Shown in pieces: positions 26,734-34,686 of a stretch of DNA of 37,807 bases. The notes beneath the pieces were generated by a model, which did no database searches, was not told the origin of the DNA, and was given only the letters and a program-made list of their open reading frames with translations. The stretch covers positions 1 to 37,807 of the forward strand of contig JANXSN010000006.1 of NCBI GenBank assembly GCA_025352685.1, in the 5' to 3' direction. The number at the start of each line of letters is the position of its first letter. Position 1 is the stretch's first letter. This DNA is from Sphingomonadales bacterium. Lineage in GTDB: Bacteria; Pseudomonadota; Alphaproteobacteria; Sphingomonadales; Sphingomonadaceae. The translations under genes and the position numbers were made by a program.

Positions 26734-29109
26734 ATGCCAGACCAGATTCTTCCTGCAGATGTTGCTGATCTGCTCGACACGTTACCCGCGGCAATTGCCG
26801 AGAAAATCAAGGTGCTCAGCCTCGACTGCTTCGACACGCTGCTCTGGCGAAGCGGTCACGCACCGCGCGATGTCTTTGCCGACTTACCCATTGCCGGTGG
26901 GGGGGGGCAGTCTCGCCGGATGGCCGCCGAATCGGCCTGTCGTCGGCGCTCGGCTGACCCGCACGACCTGACCGAAGTCACCCTGACTGAAATTTACACC
27001 CGGCTGATGCCGAACGCCGATGGCGCTGAACGCGAAATCGCCATCAAGCGCGAACTGGACGCCGAGGCCCGCCACTGCTTTGCGTTCGCGCCCGTAGTCG
27101 AACTCATCCGCAGCGCCCGCGCTCGCGGACTTGCCGTCATCATTGTCAGCGATACCTATTTTACCGAAGCGCAGCTCCGCGCGCTTATTGCTGCCGCAGC
27201 AGGCGACGATGTCGTCGCGATGATCGATCGCATCTTTTGCTCGTGCGCCCACGGCATGAGCAAGGCTCGCGGACTTTTTACGCCTGTACTCGATGCAATG
27301 GCGTTACCGCCCACAGCATTCCTCCACCTCGGTGATAACCGCGTTGCTGATTTCGAGGCCCCTCAGCGGCTCGGCATTCCGGCCACCCACCTCCGCCAGT
27401 TCGATGCGGCTACCGAGACGCGCCTGCGCGCGGAGGCCAATGCCACCGTTCTGATCGACCCTGCAGCAGGCGTCACCAAGGCGACGCTGCAACTCCACCG
27501 GGCTCAGATCGCGCTGCGTCAAAATGACGAGCCTGCCTTTGTCCTAGGCCATGACGTTCTCGGCCCCGTGTTCGACAACTTTTCCCGCTGGTTGCGCGAC
27601 GAGGCGGCAGTGCTCAAATCCAAACACGGCAAGCCGGTCAAACTTCTGTTTCTGATGCGAGACGGCTTCCTGCCATTGCAGGTATATAAGATAATCGGTG
27701 GCACCGACGCCGCTGCCGTCGCGATCAGCCGTTTCACCGCTCGCCGCGCGAGTTTCGACAGTGACGAGGCGATCGATACCTATTTGCGCAACGAAATTCA
27801 CGAGCGACTGTCGGTCCATGCGGATCAGTTGCTGTTGACCGCGACCGAAGGGAAAGACGCGGCCACGCACACATCAGGCTTCCGCGTCGCGCTCTCGACG
27901 CCCGAGATCAAGGCGCGCATTCGTGCACGCAGCGCCAGCTTTGCCACGCGCATGACCCGGCACATCGCGCATCATGCCCCAATCAACCCTGGTGATACCG
28001 TGATGCTCGTCGATCTGGGTTATAACGGGAGCGTTCAAAATTTAGTAAATCGCATGCTCGGCAGCTGGACTGGTGGCCACGTCGCCGGGCGTTACTTGAT
28101 ACTGCGCGAAAACGATGTCAGCGCGCTCGACAAACGCGGCTTCATCGATACGCGACATTATGACGACCGCGCTCTAGTGATGCTTTGTCGGTCAGTCTCG
28201 ATCCTCGAACAGCTCTCCACCGAAAGGACCGGATCGGTTGTCGACTACCGCGAGGACGGTCAGCCGATGCGCAAGAAGCACATCGGCCGGACCGAACACG
28301 ACGACGTGCGCACCGTCGCGCAGACCGGCGCAATTGCCTTTGCCGCCGAGAGCGGTTGCGCATTTTACAGGCCGCCCGCGCTCAACGACGACGATGGTCG
28401 CCGGTTGTCTGCCGTCGGCGCTCTGGCCCGCCTCCTGCTGCTCCCCAACGCCGAAGAACTCGCGCTGTTTGCCGGGCTCAAGCACGACGTCAATCTGGGT
28501 ACCAGCGACACCAATCAGTTGGTCGACGAGGATGTTGCACGTGAAGGTCTGCGTTGCGGCGGCGTTGGCGCAGCGCTTTCATCCGAACGGCTCTTTCCCG
28601 CCGCCGAGTTGCAAGCGATCGATCCGGCGCTCAATCTCGCCCTTCTAAGTATGGCGCGTCACGGTATCGATGTGCGCCCAATCGATCTCCAGACTGACGG
28701 CCTCGACGTGCCGGTCATTCTTGCCGATGCGCACGAGCAGACCACCGTGACGCTGACCGCATGGCCCACGCACGGTGGATTTTACCGTCTGATCGTACCG
28801 ATCGGCATGAGCCGTTTTACCGCCGGCATCATGCTTGGCAAGGTCGCGCCTTATGCCGAGCTTGCCCAGACGACGGTCCAGGCGGTCGACGACATGACGC
28901 GCACTTGGGCTGATACCATCCAGAATCAGGTTCCTGGCGCGCCGATCTTTGAAGGCATGCGGGTCTTGAACGGTGCGCTCTTCGAATGCGCGCCCGACAG
29001 CATGATTGTGGTGCCTCCGCCGTCCGCGCGCAGTGGCGCGCAGGCAGTATCTATCGTGTTTCGTCCGATTGGCGTTGTCGACGCCGCCGTCGTTCGCTTG
29101 GCAGCCTGA
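26734..29109 (+). CDS. Large HAD-domain protein with C-terminal domain of unknown function
   Basis: From ATG 26734 the protein has 791 residues. Residues about 27-240 are a haloacid-dehalogenase-like hydrolase domain: LDCFDTLLWR (nucleophile D31), IIVSDTYFT (S139), GMSKARG (K177) and HLGDNRVADFEAP (D201, D206), all four motifs present. The remaining about 550 residues include LLFLMRDGFLPLQ and MLVDLGYNGSVQNLVNRM, segments I associate with large HAD proteins of bacterial polysaccharide loci. That link is from memory of the family and is inference. The start was chosen for the GGGG ribosome-like site 5 bases upstream; ATG 26689 is an alternative. A G9 tract lies at 26899-26907. Confidence 0.8.
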   Translation: MPDQILPADVADLLDTLPAAIAEKIKVLSLDCFDTLLWRSGHAPRDVFADLPIAGGGGQSRRMAAESACRRRSADPHDLTEVTLTEIYTRLMPNADGAEREIAIKRELDAEARHCFAFAPVVELIRSARARGLAVIIVSDTYFTEAQLRALIAAAAGDDVVAMIDRIFCSCAHGMSKARGLFTPVLDAMALPPTAFLHLGDNRVADFEAPQRLGIPATHLRQFDAATETRLRAEANATVLIDPAAGVTKATLQLHRAQIALRQNDEPAFVLGHDVLGPVFDNFSRWLRDEAAVLKSKHGKPVKLLFLMRDGFLPLQVYKIIGGTDAAAVAISRFTARRASFDSDEAIDTYLRNEIHERLSVHADQLLLTATEGKDAATHTSGFRVALSTPEIKARIRARSASFATRMTRHIAHHAPINPGDTVMLVDLGYNGSVQNLVNRMLGSWTGGHVAGRYLILRENDVSALDKRGFIDTRHYDDRALVMLCRSVSILEQLSTERTGSVVDYREDGQPMRKKHIGRTEHDDVRTVAQTGAIAFAAESGCAFYRPPALNDDDGRRLSAVGALARLLLLPNAEELALFAGLKHDVNLGTSDTNQLVDEDVAREGLRCGGVGAALSSERLFPAAELQAIDPALNLALLSMARHGIDVRPIDLQTDGLDVPVILADAHEQTTVTLTAWPTHGGFYRLIVPIGMSRFTAGIMLGKVAPYAELAQTTVQAVDDMTRTWADTIQNQVPGAPIFEGMRVLNGALFECAPDSMIVVPPPSARSGAQAVSIVFRPIGVVDAAVVRLAA
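26899..26907 (+). repeat. Poly-G (G9) tract in coding sequence
   Basis: Nine consecutive Gs code for part of the run AGGGGQ (residues about 54-59) of the HAD protein. Homopolymers this long are prone to slippage and to sequencing error. In the 9-G state the frame is open throughout. Confidence 0.9.
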
Positions 29110-29228
29110 TTCAAGACACATTGTCACCATCACAAATGAGGCCTACGGATTTTGTATGTTGTCGGCACACTGCCGCAAGCCGCATTTAAGATTCAGGGCC
29201 CGCGTAGCCCGCGAAGAGGGTTACTTGG

Positions 29229-30251
29229 ATGTGTATTTTGGCGCTCGGCGCAGCGGTAGTATTGGCTTGCTCGCCCGTTGAGCAGAGTACAGTACCGGCG
29301 GCCGGCCAAATTAGCGTTGCACTGGCGCCGGCAAGCACAAGCGCAGTCTCGCCACAGATACCCACGACGACCGTCACACCGCTATCGAGCCAACTGCAGC
29401 AACCCCCTGTTGCGTCGCCGCCGGCGGCGCCGCCCCAACCACCTCTGTCGACCGACCAACCTCTACCAGCCGACAACAAAACAACGGGCGCTACGCTCGA
29501 TCATGCTGGCGATCAGGCTGGCGATCATGCTGGCGATCATGCCGATATCGTTGTCCGTGCCGAGGCGCGCACGATCCCTGGGGATCCGCTGCAGCAACTC
29601 AATCTCAAGGCATTCAAGGCCGTGCAGGCCGTTGACCGCGCGGTCATCCGGCCCGCGGCCATGGCGTACAGTCACATCGTCCCGAACCCCATCCGGAGCG
29701 GATTACGCAATTTTCTCAACCACCTGACGGAACCGGTCGTGTTCGTGAATTATCTCCTTCAACTCAAGCCGGGCAAGGCCGCAGAGACCTTCGGCCGGTT
29801 TGCGGTTAATTCCACCGTCGGGGTTGCCGGGATTTTCGACATTGCCAAGCGGCGTCCATTCAAACTCCCCCATCGGCCCAATGGCTTTGCCTACACCATG
29901 GGCTATTACGGGGTGAAACCAGGTCCGTTCCTGTTCCTGCCCTTGGTCGGCCCCACAACCGTGCGCGATCTCATCGGTGTCATTCTCGATCGAGCATTCG
30001 TACCCTTCGCCTTCGGCAAGCCCTTTAACCGACCCGCTTACGCGATCCCGACCAACGTATTTGGCCAGCTCGACCAGCGCGCCCAGCTCGACGCAACGCT
30101 CAACAATCTGCACGCCGAGTCGGGACGCCCGTACGGCGCGACCCGCGAAGATTATCTGGAGCGACGTCAGGCTGAAATCGACGTCCTGCGCGGCAAGCGC
30201 AACGACGTCGACGAGACCGTGCCGGACGTTGCCAAGGTCCCTCGTAAATAG
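29229..30251 (+). CDS. mlaA: MlaA/VacJ-family phospholipid-transport lipoprotein
   Basis: A 340-residue outer-membrane lipoprotein of the Mla system, which removes misplaced phospholipids from the outer leaflet. A lipobox-like VLAC places the lipidated cysteine at residue 14. A Pro/Ala-rich linker with a short 12-bp-unit repeat follows, then the MlaA domain (about 115-300): NHLTEPVVFVNYLLQ, FGRFAVNSTVGVAGIFDIA, TMGYYGVKPGPFLFLPLVGP. The signal peptide is oddly short and lacks an N-terminal Arg or Lys (MCILALGAAVVLAC). Upstream codons in this frame read AKRVTW before the ATG with a stop just before them, so no better canonical start is available. No other mla genes are adjacent. Confidence 0.9.
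   Translation: MCILALGAAVVLACSPVEQSTVPAAGQISVALAPASTSAVSPQIPTTTVTPLSSQLQQPPVASPPAAPPQPPLSTDQPLPADNKTTGATLDHAGDQAGDHAGDHADIVVRAEARTIPGDPLQQLNLKAFKAVQAVDRAVIRPAAMAYSHIVPNPIRSGLRNFLNHLTEPVVFVNYLLQLKPGKAAETFGRFAVNSTVGVAGIFDIAKRRPFKLPHRPNGFAYTMGYYGVKPGPFLFLPLVGPTTVRDLIGVILDRAFVPFAFGKPFNRPAYAIPTNVFGQLDQRAQLDATLNNLHAESGRPYGATREDYLERRQAEIDVLRGKRNDVDETVPDVAKVPRK
29499..29546 (+). repeat. Four 12-bp tandem units in mlaA
   Basis: Four units of the form GATCATGCTGGC (one reads GATCAGGCTGGC, the last is partial) encode the linker DHAGDQAGDHAGDHAD. Likely a slippage-prone flexible linker. Confidence 0.85.
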
Positions 30252-30288
30252 GCGGTTTGTCCGGTGCGGTGCTCAGACTAACCGACGG

Positions 30289-30654
30289 TCACATTTTTAG
30301 TTTTGCGAGCGCAATGCCGGCTAGATTCTGGGACCGCGGAACCTTTCTGATCTGCACCGGACGCATACCACCCTTCGCTTCGAACCGAGCCCGATGTGCT
30401 TGCAGCGCAGGGCTTCGGCATTTCCAGACGCCGTTCGCCTGATTGATCACCGTGGCCGCATCGCCGAGCAACAAAAACTCGTCGACGCCGAGCGACTGAG
30501 CGACGTCAAGCGCTGCGATCAAGGCCAGCCACTCGGCGTCGTTATTGGTGCCGTAGCCGAGATCGGCAAATAAGTGCGTGACGCCCCGCGCCACAACCGC
30601 GGCCTCCATTTGGCCAGGGTTTGGCTGGCATCCGCCATCGAAGAAGAGTTTCAC
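30289..30654 (-). CDS. RNase H-like (reverse-transcriptase-like) protein
   Basis: A 121-residue RNase H-fold protein starting at GTG 30654 (KLFFDGGCQPNPG). Acidic residues of the RNase H site are seen at D6, E41 (NNDAEWLALIAAL) and D65 (LLGDAATVI). The C-terminal PRSQNLAGIALAKL carries alanine/asparagine where RNase HI has its fourth aspartate, as is common in short plant-type RNase H domains. It would degrade RNA in RNA-DNA hybrids if active. It lies 18 bases after the S-formylglutathione hydrolase stop on the same strand. Confidence 0.85.
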   Translation of the reverse strand: MKLFFDGGCQPNPGQMEAAVVARGVTHLFADLGYGTNNDAEWLALIAALDVAQSLGVDEFLLLGDAATVINQANGVWKCRSPALQAHRARFEAKGGMRPVQIRKVPRSQNLAGIALAKLKM

Positions 30655-30672
30655 GCGGTGCTGCGGCGAAGC

Positions 30673-31515
30673 CTATGCCCTTCGCAGGCGCGTTGCATGC
30701 CAATGCAGATGTTCGGCCATGAACGTCGAAATAAAGTAATAGCTGTGGTCGTATCCGGGCTGCATGCGCAACGTCAGGGAAATTCCGGCCGCCGCGCACG
30801 CGTCGGCCAGCAATTCGGGACGGAGCTGCTCGCCCAGAAAAATATCTGCGTCCCCCTGGTCAACGAGTAGGTCGTGGACGTGAGCGCCATCCTCGATCAA
30901 CGCAACCGCATCGTACGTTCGCCACGTTGCACGATCATCGCCCAGGTAGGCCCCAAGCGCCTTTTGCCCCCACGGAACCTGCGACGGGGCGACGATCGGC
31001 GCAAAGGCTGACACGCTTTTGAACCGGTCTGGGTTTCGCAGCGCAATGGTCAGCGCGCCATGCCCGCCCATCGAATGACCCATGATCCCTTGCGCCCCCA
31101 TATCGACCGGGAAATTTGCCCCGACGAGAGCAGGCAATTCGTCCTCGATATAAGACCGCATTCGAAAGTTTGGCGTCCAGGGCGCGCGTGTCGCATCGAC
31201 ATAGAAGCCTGCGCCCTGCCCCATGTCATAAGCGTCATCATCTGCGACGCACTCGCCTCGCGGACTGGTGTCGGGCGCAACGAGGATTACGCCATGTTTT
31301 GTACAGGCTGCACGAAACTCACCCTTCTCGGTGACATTGGCATGGGTGCATGTCAGCCCGGATAGGAACCAGACAACCGGCAGCTTCGCGCCAGGAGTAT
31401 GATCGGGCACGAAGACCGAAAACTCCATATCGGTACCCGTCGAGGCGGCAGCATGGCGATAAACGCCCTGCACGCCGCCGTGACTACGAACCGTCGAAAC
31501 GGTGTCAAAGGTCAT
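30673..31515 (-). CDS. fghA: S-formylglutathione hydrolase
   Basis: A 280-residue esterase-D-type alpha/beta hydrolase that splits S-formylglutathione to formate and glutathione. The nucleophile is S148 in GHSMGGHGAL, the likely acid lies near 222-224 (DQGDADIFL) and the base is H257 (GYDHSYYF). The N-terminal VWFLSGLTCTHANV is characteristic of the family. It starts 6 bases after the VOC gene stop, in the same leftward operon as the class III dehydrogenase, whose product is its substrate. Function is well supported by motif and context. Confidence 0.95.
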   Translation of the reverse strand: MTFDTVSTVRSHGGVQGVYRHAAASTGTDMEFSVFVPDHTPGAKLPVVWFLSGLTCTHANVTEKGEFRAACTKHGVILVAPDTSPRGECVADDDAYDMGQGAGFYVDATRAPWTPNFRMRSYIEDELPALVGANFPVDMGAQGIMGHSMGGHGALTIALRNPDRFKSVSAFAPIVAPSQVPWGQKALGAYLGDDRATWRTYDAVALIEDGAHVHDLLVDQGDADIFLGEQLRPELLADACAAAGISLTLRMQPGYDHSYYFISTFMAEHLHWHATRLRRA

Positions 31516-31521
31516 CTGTGT

Positions 31522-31902
31522 CTAGTCCGCCAGAAAGTGCAGCGCGCATAGCTTGTTGCCGTCTGGATCCCGAAGATAAGCAAGGTAGAGCTTCATTGTG
31601 CCGCCGTCGCGTACCCCCGGCGGCTCTTCGATCGCGGTACCACCGTTTGCCACGCCTGCTTGGTGCCACGCATCAGCCTGCTCCGGCGTCATGGCAAAGC
31701 CGATGGTACAGCCATTGCCGACTGTGGCCGGCTGACCATCGATCGGCGGCGTTACCAGAAACATTGTGCCGTTGTGGGCGTATATAAGGCGACCCTTGGG
31801 GTCCACGCTCCCTTCGCGGCCGCCCATGGCCTTGAATGTGGCATCGTAGAACTTCTTTGATCGGGCAATATCATTACTGCCCACCATCATATGACTAAAC
31901 AT
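31522..31902 (-). CDS. VOC-family (glyoxalase-like) protein
   Basis: A 126-residue protein with the paired beta-alpha-beta-beta-beta modules of the vicinal oxygen chelate fold: MFSHMMVGSNDIARSKKFYD at the start and YLRDPDGNKLCALHF at the end. VOC proteins bind metal or antibiotics, or isomerise glutathione adducts. Its position between the class III dehydrogenase and fghA suggests a role with glutathione-linked aldehydes, but this is inference. I use ATG 31902, since upstream codons belong to the purU remnant. The ribosome site is only a purine-rich AGAGAGAG run. Confidence 0.88.
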   Translation of the reverse strand: MFSHMMVGSNDIARSKKFYDATFKAMGGREGSVDPKGRLIYAHNGTMFLVTPPIDGQPATVGNGCTIGFAMTPEQADAWHQAGVANGGTAIEEPPGVRDGGTMKLYLAYLRDPDGNKLCALHFLAD

Positions 31903-32491
31903 TTTTTTCTCTCTCTCTACGTTGCGGTAAACAATGAAAAACGACGGCCCGCCCATCGTTAAGCAGAACGCGACGTTCGGCAACCCGTCTCACGGCGCGT
32001 GCAATTACCTGGGCCTCGATATCGCGTCTAATCCGGATCAGGTCACCGACCGGCGCACGGTGATCGACCTGCTCGACAGCCTGTTCGATGATTGGTCCTT
32101 CATCGAGATCGACGGTTACAAAATGCGCGGTAGCCCCGATTAGCTTCACTTCGCGCTCGCGGGCGCGGTGACAAGGTCGGGCACGCCTGAACCCGGGTGG
32201 AAGGCTGTGGTGAAGTTGATGCAACGCCCTGCCAGCGACGCGGCGAAGCCAGCCGACAGGACTTGCATCAAACGCGCTAGTATCAAGGTTTCTGCACGTG
32301 TCCCGATCATCAGCGCCGCCACGGCGCCCTCTTGCGCCTCACGGTTGTCGGGATCGACGGGTAAATTCGGCATATTGCTGGCTGTCGAAAATGAAGCCGC
32401 CATGTAAGGCTAGGGCTCCCGTTACCGCAGCCACAATCCCGACGCCATCAGCGCAGGTGAACGTCAGGACATATTCGGGGCGATCATCCAC
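31895..32491 (-). pseudogene. purU: purU (formyltetrahydrofolate deformylase) pseudogene with internal deletion and frameshift
   Basis: The leftward strand carries three recognisable parts of PurU. First, from GTG 32491, PEYVLTFTCADGVGIVAAV, then LALHGGFIFDSQQY (the N-terminal ACT domain). After a loss of roughly 100 codons near 32365-32378, a second frame gives PNLPVDPDNREAQEG, then RAETLILARLMQVLS and LAGRCINF. Near 32210 one base seems missing, and the frame changes again to HHSLPPGF, then VKLIGATAHFVTVDLDEGPI and ARAVRRVAERRVLLND with the C-terminal AVVF. Intact PurU hydrolyses formyl-THF to formate and THF. It sits 17 bases after the dehydrogenase stop and just before the VOC gene, inside a formaldehyde/formate operon. 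Confidence 0.85.
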
Positions 32492-32508
32492 CTGCGAGCA
32501 GACCGCGC

Positions 32509-33618
32509 TCAATAGACGACCACCGACCTGATACTTGTCCCCGCGTGCATCAGGTCGAACCCGGTGTTGATCTCGTCGAGCGTCAGTGTGTGCGTGATCA
32601 TCGGGTCAATCTCGATTTTGCCATTCATGTACCAGTCGACGATCTTTGGGACGTCGGTGCGGCCCTTGGCGCCGCCAAATGCCGTCCCGCGCCAATTGCG
32701 TCCAGTAACGAGCTGGAACGGCCGCGTGTTGATTTCCTTGCCGGCTTCGGCAACCCCGATGATGATGCTGGTCCCCCAGCCCCGGTGGCATGCCTCGAGC
32801 GCCTGACGCATGACCGTCGTGTTGCCGGTGCAGTCGAACGTATAGTCCGCGCCGCCATCGGTGAGAGCGACAAGATGCTGCACGATGTCGCCTGCCACGT
32901 CCTTGGGATTGACGAAGTGGGTCATCCCGAACTTCTTGCCCCATTCCTCGCGGTCCGGGTTGATGTCGACGCCGATGATCATGTTGGCACCCGTCATCCG
33001 CGCGCCCTGGAGGACGTTTAGACCAATGCCGCCGAGCCCAAAGACGATGACATTGTCACCGGGCGCGACCTTGGCCGTATTGACCACCGCACCGACACCC
33101 GTCGTGACGCCGCAACCGATGTAGCAGCTCGTCTTGAACGGAGCATCCGAACGGATCTTAGCGAGCGCGATCTCAGGCAACACGGTAAAATTCGAAAAGG
33201 TCGAGCAGCCCATGTAGTGAAAGACCTGCTGCCCCTTGTGGCTGAAGCGGCTGGTCCCGTCGGGCATCACGCCTTTGCCTTGCGTCGCGCGGATTGCCGT
33301 GCACAGGTTAGTCTTGCCGCTGAGGCATGATTTACACTGGCGGCATTCCGGCGTGTAGAGCGGAATGACATGGTCGCCAGGCGCGACGCTTGTCACGCCC
33401 GCGCCGATCTCGCGCACGATGCCTGCGCCCTCATGGCCAAGGATACTGGGAAAGATCCCCTCGCTGTCGAAGCCGTCGAGCGTATAGGCATCGGTATGGC
33501 AAATCCCCGTCGCCATGATCTCGACGAGGACTTCGCCGCTGCGCGGGCCCTCGAGATCGACCTCGATAATCTCAAGCGGCTGCTTTGCTTCAAACGCAAC
33601 GGCGGCACGGGTCTTCAT
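32509..33618 (-). CDS. frmA: S-(hydroxymethyl)glutathione dehydrogenase / class III alcohol dehydrogenase
   Basis: A 369-residue zinc- and NAD-dependent dehydrogenase that oxidises the formaldehyde-glutathione adduct to S-formylglutathione. Catalytic zinc ligands are visible at C40 ([12 protein letters not shown]) and H62/E63 (GHEG), with a further cysteine in YIGCGVTTG. The structural zinc cysteines are C92, C95, C98 and C106, and the Rossmann motif is [13 protein letters not shown] 33618 has GAGGAG 8 bases upstream; the alternative TTG at 33624 is less likely. It heads the leftward formaldehyde operon. No FrmR-type regulator is adjacent. Confidence 0.96.
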   Translation of the reverse strand: MKTRAAVAFEAKQPLEIIEVDLEGPRSGEVLVEIMATGICHTDAYTLDGFDSEGIFPSILGHEGAGIVREIGAGVTSVAPGDHVIPLYTPECRQCKSCLSGKTNLCTAIRATQGKGVMPDGTSRFSHKGQQVFHYMGCSTFSNFTVLPEIALAKIRSDAPFKTSCYIGCGVTTGVGAVVNTAKVAPGDNVIVFGLGGIGLNVLQGARMTGANMIIGVDINPDREEWGKKFGMTHFVNPKDVAGDIVQHLVALTDGGADYTFDCTGNTTVMRQALEACHRGWGTSIIIGVAEAGKEINTRPFQLVTGRNWRGTAFGGAKGRTDVPKIVDWYMNGKIEIDPMITHTLTLDEINTGFDLMHAGTSIRSVVVY

Positions 33619-33825
33619 TCTCAAAACTCCTCGGTGGGTCGACGACGCGCATACGGCGCAGGCTTGCGGCTGTCACGCGGTCAACTCGGTGCACGTAACC
33701 GTTTCGAGAGGCTTTCGGATCAGGATCTGCCCCACCACCGTCAGATCGAACACTACGAAAGGGACAGGCCAGCGCCGCTTGAACGACCGATCAGCGTGGC
33801 GCGGCATCCGACGAGCGGGGCTCGC

Positions 33826-34045
33826 TTACCCCAGCAAGAACCGCACATCGGCTCCCGTCGGTTTTGTGGGCACGACCCCATCTTCGGCATCGCCCCACTT
33901 AAGTTGCGGCAAGCGGCCGCCATTTATCCTGAAGCGACAGGATCCTTTCCTTGATCGTGCCGCGCGCGATGAGGCGGTGGACGAAGACGGGCTTGGTCTG
34001 GCCAATGCCGTGCGTGCGGTCGATGGATTGAGCGTCGAAAGCCGG
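33826..34045 (-). pseudogene. SNF2-family helicase C-terminal relic
   Basis: On the leftward strand, [20 protein letters not shown], then [20 protein letters not shown] (about 34045-33902) matches the end of SNF2-type helicases, where the expected motif VI reads DRxHRIGQ; the arginine is glycine here. This frame stops at AAT-stop; the tail appears to continue in another frame and ends VRFLLG at 33826, consistent with a frameshift. The rest of the gene is missing upstream. A decayed fragment is the best reading; boundaries are approximate. Confidence 0.6.
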
Positions 34046-34168
34046 GTGATGTGGTGCGGCGCAACCGTGATGTTTGGGGGTCCCCGCCTCGACGCGTAGC
34101 GAGGCGTTGTAGATCACGTCCGAGCGCAGGCACGAGGGGCGCGCCGAAGCGGCATTGAACGATTGCAA

Positions 34169-34686
34169 TGTGCAGCTAGGCTCTCAGCACGTTCCACGCT
34201 GGTGGGGTAATAGGCAGGGCAGCGGTGTCGCTCTGCGCAACGATTGCGCATCCCCTTCAAGAATTCTCGTTCTTGGACCCTATAATACCATCCGTGCGTT
34301 ACTCCCGTGTCTGAATACATATTTGCTACCGGGTTACCTCCGAATCCGAGTTCAGATCGCAAAAACCTGGGCGGCCTTGGTCGCCATTGACGTCTCGATT
34401 GGGGCCAACCGCCATCAGGCGCACCAGTCCCGACAAGTCTGTTAGAGTCGTGCGTGACAACGTCGCCAAATTTGTCACACCGGATATCAATTATTTACTA
34501 AAAGATAAAATAGAGCTTCAAAATCATATGCTGCCGTTATTACTAGTACAGTATTCATTACGCTAACGTCTCAATTCTTTCATCTTTATTGTCACTGCAC
34601 AGATGATGGTTGATGGGGTTGTGAGTTATTTTGTTAGCATCACAATATTCAACGGCTCCAACTCAAAAAGTCTGAACGGAAATTTT
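34169..34686. other. Gene-poor, AT-richer region upstream of autotransporter
   Basis: No credible gene is seen in about 500 bases. The right half (from about 34480) is clearly more AT-rich than the surroundings. A TATAAT sits at 34281-34286 without a convincing -35. A TTGTGA (34619-34624) / TCACAA (34640-34645) inverted repeat with a 15-base spacer lies near the autotransporter start. The region probably holds its promoter, but I cannot place one with confidence. Confidence 0.5.
34619..34645 (+). promoter_or_regulatory. Inverted repeat upstream of autotransporter
   Basis: TTGTGA and TCACAA arms are separated by 15 bases, 42 bases before ATG 34687. The half-sites resemble CRP-type TGTGA boxes, but the spacing is not the canonical 6. 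It could be a regulatory site or chance in AT-rich DNA. Confidence 0.3.

Noticed and set aside
33370-34099. Two plus-strand frames of 194 codons over the frmA start and helicase relic
   Set aside because: No domain features, overlap with frmA and with the relic; best explained as shadows.
34085-34106. CGCCTCG / CGAGGCG inverted repeat as an operator or terminator
   Set aside because: It falls just upstream of the helicase relic without a T-run or adjacent start codon; likely chance in GC-rich DNA.
34281-34286. TATAAT as a promoter for the autotransporter
   Set aside because: No matching -35 at the right distance, and it lies 400 bases before the gene.
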